From: Blastococcus capsensis
GTDB lineage: Bacteria; Actinomycetota; Actinomycetes; Mycobacteriales; Geodermatophilaceae
Reading direction: 5' to 3'
Length of the DNA: 64,000 nucleotides
Assembly: GCF_030165005.1 (NCBI RefSeq)
Contig: NZ_JASNNW010000007.1
Location: 186,001-250,000, forward strand
Below the pieces are notes generated by a model. It saw nothing but the letters and a program-made list of their open reading frames with translations, had not been told where the DNA came from and did no database searches. Below are positions 60,812 through 64,000 of this stretch, in pieces. The translations under genes were made by a program, and so were the position numbers. Every line of letters begins with the position of its first letter. The first letter of the stretch is position 1.

Positions 60812-61219
60812 ATGCCGTCTGACGCCGAACGGGGTGCCACCGCATCGGCTCAACCGGTCGCGACCGACGTCACTGCCGCGAAGATCCTGAGCTACGCCCT
60901 GGCCCACAACCGCGTGCCGGTGGTTTCGCGCCGGCCACGCTGCAGCCAGCAACGTGGGCCGGGATTCCAGCGGCAGGCCAGCGCAACTGATCTTCCCTTG
61001 GAGCACGTGGCTCCCGAAGAGATCAGCAACGCGATGGTGGCGCTCTGTCGGGCCGTAGCGGGCATGGCCCAGGACGAGCTGTTCGCGCAGACTCTCGACG
61101 TCTTCGGGCTGCGCCGGCGGACTTCTGCTCAAGTTGCGGTGTTGCATGCGGCCTTGGCGCGCACCATCGCCTCCGGGCGTTTGGCGATGCAGCCCACGGG
61201 TCTGGTGCTCCCCGGATGA
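60812..61219 (+). CDS. Mini-protein: ends of a DUF4011-DUF3320 helicase joined by internal deletion
   Basis: The 135-residue protein starts with ILSYALAHNRVPVVSR, which is the N-terminal strand of the giant helicase (residues about 28-43 there). After a short joint it continues with FQRQASATDLPLEHVAPEEI and AMVALCRAVAGMAQDEL, homologous to the last about 115 residues (DUF3320). The roughly 1800 residues between are gone, in frame. The protein is still translated in full and its stop overlaps the start of the next gene (ATGA), so it may have a function as a stand-alone DUF3320. The alternative start is GTG 60788. Confidence 0.75.
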   Translation: MPSDAERGATASAQPVATDVTAAKILSYALAHNRVPVVSRRPRCSQQRGPGFQRQASATDLPLEHVAPEEISNAMVALCRAVAGMAQDELFAQTLDVFGLRRRTSAQVAVLHAALARTIASGRLAMQPTGLVLPG

Positions 61220-64000
61220 GCCGGGAAGTGCGTTCGCACAGAGCTCCACGAGCCGGTGACCTGCCGGCCGGGCTCTACGAACACCTGGTTACCGATCGGC
61301 TTCTGCAGTCATTGGCAGAGCTTCCGCCAGAGCTCGTTGACCTCGGCGGACTCGACCCTGCGGACGCCCACGAGGCGCTGACCCGCCACATCACCGACCT
61401 GACCAGACGGGCGTTGCGGGCGGCCGGCGGCTCCGACGCCGCTGCCGTCGCCCGCCAGGTTGCGCTGGCCAATCGCATCGTCACGGTGATCAGCGAACTT
61501 TCAGCGGATGCCATCGCTCCCGACGAGCCGGTCGCGGATCCTCCGCGCACCCTTCTCGCCGTCGCGGAACCCCGAGCGGTTCCCGGCCCCGTGTCCTTCC
61601 CCGAACGTCCGGCCACGCCGCTATCCACGAGCGCCCTCTTGGTGAACGGCCGCGGACAGCCTCGGATTGGCTTCGAGGTGGCCCGGGAGCTGTCCTCGGC
61701 TAACGACGTCGACCTGCTCTGCGCATTCATCAAGTGGCAAGGTGTGCGCGTGCTGGAGAAAGCACTGCTCGAACTGCAAGAGCGCGGCGGTCGGCTCCGG
61801 GTTATCACCACGACCTACATGGGCGCGACCGACCAGCGCGCTCTGGACCGTCTCGTCGAGCTGGGCGCCGACGTCAAGATCTCCTACGAGACGCGGACGA
61901 CGCGGCTGCACGCTAAGGCCTGGCTCTTCCGCCGCGCGAGCGGCATGTCGACCGCCTACGTCGGCTCCTCGAACCTGTCCCGGACGGCGATGACAGACGG
62001 CCTCGAGTGGAACGTCCGCCTGTCCAGCGTCGAGCAGGGGCACCTGCTCGACACCTTCGCTGAGACATTCGATAGCTACTGGGCCGATCCGTCGTTCGAG
62101 ACGTACGACCCCACCCGAGACGGCAATCGGCTTCGCACCGCGCTCAGCGCGGAGCACAGAGGCCCGACGGATTTGCCCATCGAGATCACGTCGCTCGACG
62201 TCCGGCCGTTCGGCTATCAGCGCGAGATCCTCGACGAGCTCGATGCGGAGCGCACTGTCCACAACCGGTGGCGCAATCTCGTGGTGATGGCGACGGGAAC
62301 CGGCAAAACCGTGGTTTCCGCGCTGGACTACAAGCGCTTACGGGCCGCAGGAACCGCCGACCGCATCCTCTTCGTCGCCCACCGGGAGGAGTTGCTGGCA
62401 CAGAGCTTGTCGACCTTCCGTCACGTGCTGCGCCAAGGCGACTTCGGTGAGCTGTACGTCGGTGGCCAGCGCCCCCGGGAGTGGCGCCACGTCTTCGGAT
62501 CGGTCCAGTCCTTCGCCCAGCTCGACCTAGCGGAGCTGGATCCGGCGCACTTCGACCTGGTGGTCGTCGACGAGTTTCACCATGCGATGGCCACCACCTA
62601 CCGTCGCCTTCTTGAGCACCTCACCCCCAGGGTCCTCGTTGGGCTCACCGCGACGCCCGAAAGGACGGACGGCGCCGACGTGCGCGAATGGTTCGACGGC
62701 CGCACCGCGGTGGAGCTGCGGTTGTGGGAGGCGCTGGAGCAAGGGCTGTTGGCGCCGTTCCAGTACTTCGGCATCCACGACGACGTTGCCCTGGAGCAGG
62801 TGCGTTGGAGGCGCGGACGCGGCTACGACACCGCCGAGCTCACCAACATCTACACCGGCGACGACCACCGGGTACGGCTGATTCTCCAAGCGATCCGTGA
62901 CAAGGTCGACGAGCCTGCCAGGATGCGGGCGCTGGGCTTCTGCGTGAGCATCCAGCACGCCGAGTTCATGGCGCGCCGCTTCACCGACGCGGGAATCCCC
63001 AGCCTCGCTGTCACCGCGGGAACCTCCCGTGAGGACCGCGCAGCGGCTCTCACCGCCTTGCGCGACCGCACGGTCAACGTCCTGTTCACGGTGGATCTGT
63101 TCAACGAGGGGCTGGACGTGCCGGCCGTCGACACTGTGTTGTTTCTCCGGCCTACGGAGAGCGCCACTGTCTTCCTGCAGCAGCTCGGGCGCGGCCTGCG
63201 ATTGTCCGAGGACAAGTCGTGCCTGACGGTTCTCGACTTCATCGGGGCGCAGCACCAGGAGTTTCGCTTCGACCTTCGGTTCCGCGCTCTCACCGGCAGC
63301 TCCCGGCGAGGGCTGCAACGAGACGTTGAGCAGGGATTCCCGCTGCTTCCGGCCGGCTGCCACATTGAGCTGGACCGGGTGGCGCAGCAGCTCGTATTGG
63401 AAAACATCAAGTCGTCGCTGAACGTCTCCTGGAAGGGACTCACCGCCGAGGCTCGTCGTCTCCAGCGGCCGACGCTGGCCGGGTTCCTGGAGGAGGCCGG
63501 CGTGGAGCTCGAAGACCTGTATCGCGGCAGCGGTCGCAGTTGGCTAGATCTACAGCGAGCGGCGGGTTGGGACGATGGCGTCGCCGGGCCCGACGACGCC
63601 GCTCTGGGTGCGGCGCTCGGCCGCATGCTTCACGTGGACGACGACGAACGGCTGCGGTTCTTCCAGTCGATCACCGCGGACGAGTTCGAGCTCAATGACC
63701 GGACCCGCCGCCTCGCAGCGATGCTGCACTTCTCTCTTTTCGGCACTCGAACACCGTTCAGCGGAGTCGAAGCGAGCCTGGAACGGCTACTGGCTCACCC
63801 GGGACGCGCGGCCGAGCTCCGCCAACTGAGCGGTGTGCTGCACGACCGAATCCACCGTGTCGCACCGGCTCTGGAGATCGCCAGCCCTCGGCCGCTGCAC
63901 GTGCACGCCCGATACAGCCGGGACGAAGCCTTGGCTGCGTTCGGGATGGAGAACCTCAACGGCACCTTCGGTTCGGGAGTGCGATGGGTTCCGGACGATC
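61216..64000 (+). CDS. PLD-nuclease and superfamily II helicase with DUF3427 (partial)
   Basis: The frame runs for 928 codons to the window edge. Residues 130-330 form a phospholipase D-like nuclease domain with HAKAWLF at 232 and GSSNLS, the H-x-K and GSxN motifs, although the Asp of the classic motif is Arg. The helicase has MATGTGKT at about 358-365, DEFHH at 452-456, LTATPERTDG and QQLGRGLRLS. The part after about 720 is the start of DUF3427. Similar proteins occur in defence islands. ATG 61216 overlaps the mini-DUF3320 stop. Confidence 0.85.
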   Translation, partial: MSREVRSHRAPRAGDLPAGLYEHLVTDRLLQSLAELPPELVDLGGLDPADAHEALTRHITDLTRRALRAAGGSDAAAVARQVALANRIVTVISELSADAIAPDEPVADPPRTLLAVAEPRAVPGPVSFPERPATPLSTSALLVNGRGQPRIGFEVARELSSANDVDLLCAFIKWQGVRVLEKALLELQERGGRLRVITTTYMGATDQRALDRLVELGADVKISYETRTTRLHAKAWLFRRASGMSTAYVGSSNLSRTAMTDGLEWNVRLSSVEQGHLLDTFAETFDSYWADPSFETYDPTRDGNRLRTALSAEHRGPTDLPIEITSLDVRPFGYQREILDELDAERTVHNRWRNLVVMATGTGKTVVSALDYKRLRAAGTADRILFVAHREELLAQSLSTFRHVLRQGDFGELYVGGQRPREWRHVFGSVQSFAQLDLAELDPAHFDLVVVDEFHHAMATTYRRLLEHLTPRVLVGLTATPERTDGADVREWFDGRTAVELRLWEALEQGLLAPFQYFGIHDDVALEQVRWRRGRGYDTAELTNIYTGDDHRVRLILQAIRDKVDEPARMRALGFCVSIQHAEFMARRFTDAGIPSLAVTAGTSREDRAAALTALRDRTVNVLFTVDLFNEGLDVPAVDTVLFLRPTESATVFLQQLGRGLRLSEDKSCLTVLDFIGAQHQEFRFDLRFRALTGSSRRGLQRDVEQGFPLLPAGCHIELDRVAQQLVLENIKSSLNVSWKGLTAEARRLQRPTLAGFLEEAGVELEDLYRGSGRSWLDLQRAAGWDDGVAGPDDAALGAALGRMLHVDDDERLRFFQSITADEFELNDRTRRLAAMLHFSLFGTRTPFSGVEASLERLLAHPGRAAELRQLSGVLHDRIHRVAPALEIASPRPLHVHARYSRDEALAAFGMENLNGTFGSGVRWVPDD

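Noticed and set aside
1-64000. CRISPR array, tRNA, rRNA or insertion sequence
   Set aside because: I found no regularly spaced repeats, no tRNA-like cloverleaf with a CCA-type end, no rRNA sequence and no transposase motif despite the island-like content.

Overview
The window is very GC-rich actinobacterial DNA. Several signals point to the Geodermatophilaceae or close relatives (Blastococcus, Geodermatophilus, Modestobacter type): GTG starts with GTGA/ATGA gene overlaps, IdeR-like iron boxes, a mycothiol-dependent-enzyme family gene, DUF222-HNH proteins, Lsr2-like tails, a phytochrome-SpoIIE protein and ScyD-like secreted proteins. This assignment is an inference from gene content; no rRNA or tRNA gene was seen.

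From 0 to 9.4 kb there is an Fbp-type ferric iron ABC operon behind an iron box, then small housekeeping genes: an ElaA acetyltransferase, a TetR regulator with an SRPBCC protein, DUF427, a ferritin-like protein and an enoyl-CoA hydratase. From 9.7 to 17.3 kb lie a giant DUF4011-helicase-Vsr-DUF3320 protein (the architecture of the Hhe anti-phage protein), a VapBC-type toxin-antitoxin pair and a collapsed DUF3048 lipoprotein gene. From 17.5 to 21.1 kb there is a light-sensing partner-switch set: a bacteriophytochrome fused to a SpoIIE phosphatase, a STAS protein and an RsbW-like ATPase. From 21.2 to 39.9 kb are metabolic and envelope genes: threonine deaminase, a mycothiol-type enzyme, an esterase, a hydroxyacid dehydrogenase, a voltage-sensor-like membrane protein, a single-chain acyl-CoA carboxylase, a coiled-coil/membrane/OmpA lipoprotein operon and a hemerythrin next to an HNH-Rieske fusion.

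From 39.9 kb to the end the character changes. This part is packed with nucleases, helicases, toxin-antitoxin pairs and broken genes. Two copies of a module (Doc toxin-antitoxin, ERCC4/Lsr2-like tail, ADP-ribosylglycohydrolase-phosphatase) lie about 10 kb apart, one degraded and one mostly intact. Between them is an operon of DEDDh exonuclease-TerB-BRCT, NERD-UvrD helicase (frameshifted) and DUF6884-GIY-YIG nuclease. Further on come a zinc-ribbon protein coupled to the intact glycohydrolase, a TM0106-type RecB-like nuclease-helicase, a DUF5615 toxin-antitoxin pair, a two-gene coiled-coil and glycine-rich membrane unit, a mini-protein left by a huge internal deletion of a second DUF4011-DUF3320 gene, and a PLD-helicase that runs off the window.

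The main themes are a probable defence or mobile island at 40-64 kb and a striking number of genes reduced by internal deletion, nonsense change or single-base frameshift while their neighbours stay intact. The best candidates for undescribed systems are the exonuclease/NERD-helicase/GIY-YIG operon (46.3-50.6 kb), the bicistronic membrane pair (59.2-60.6 kb) with the adjacent mini-DUF3320/PLD-helicase operon, and the glycohydrolase-phosphatase/zinc-ribbon pair (51.8-54.1 kb).
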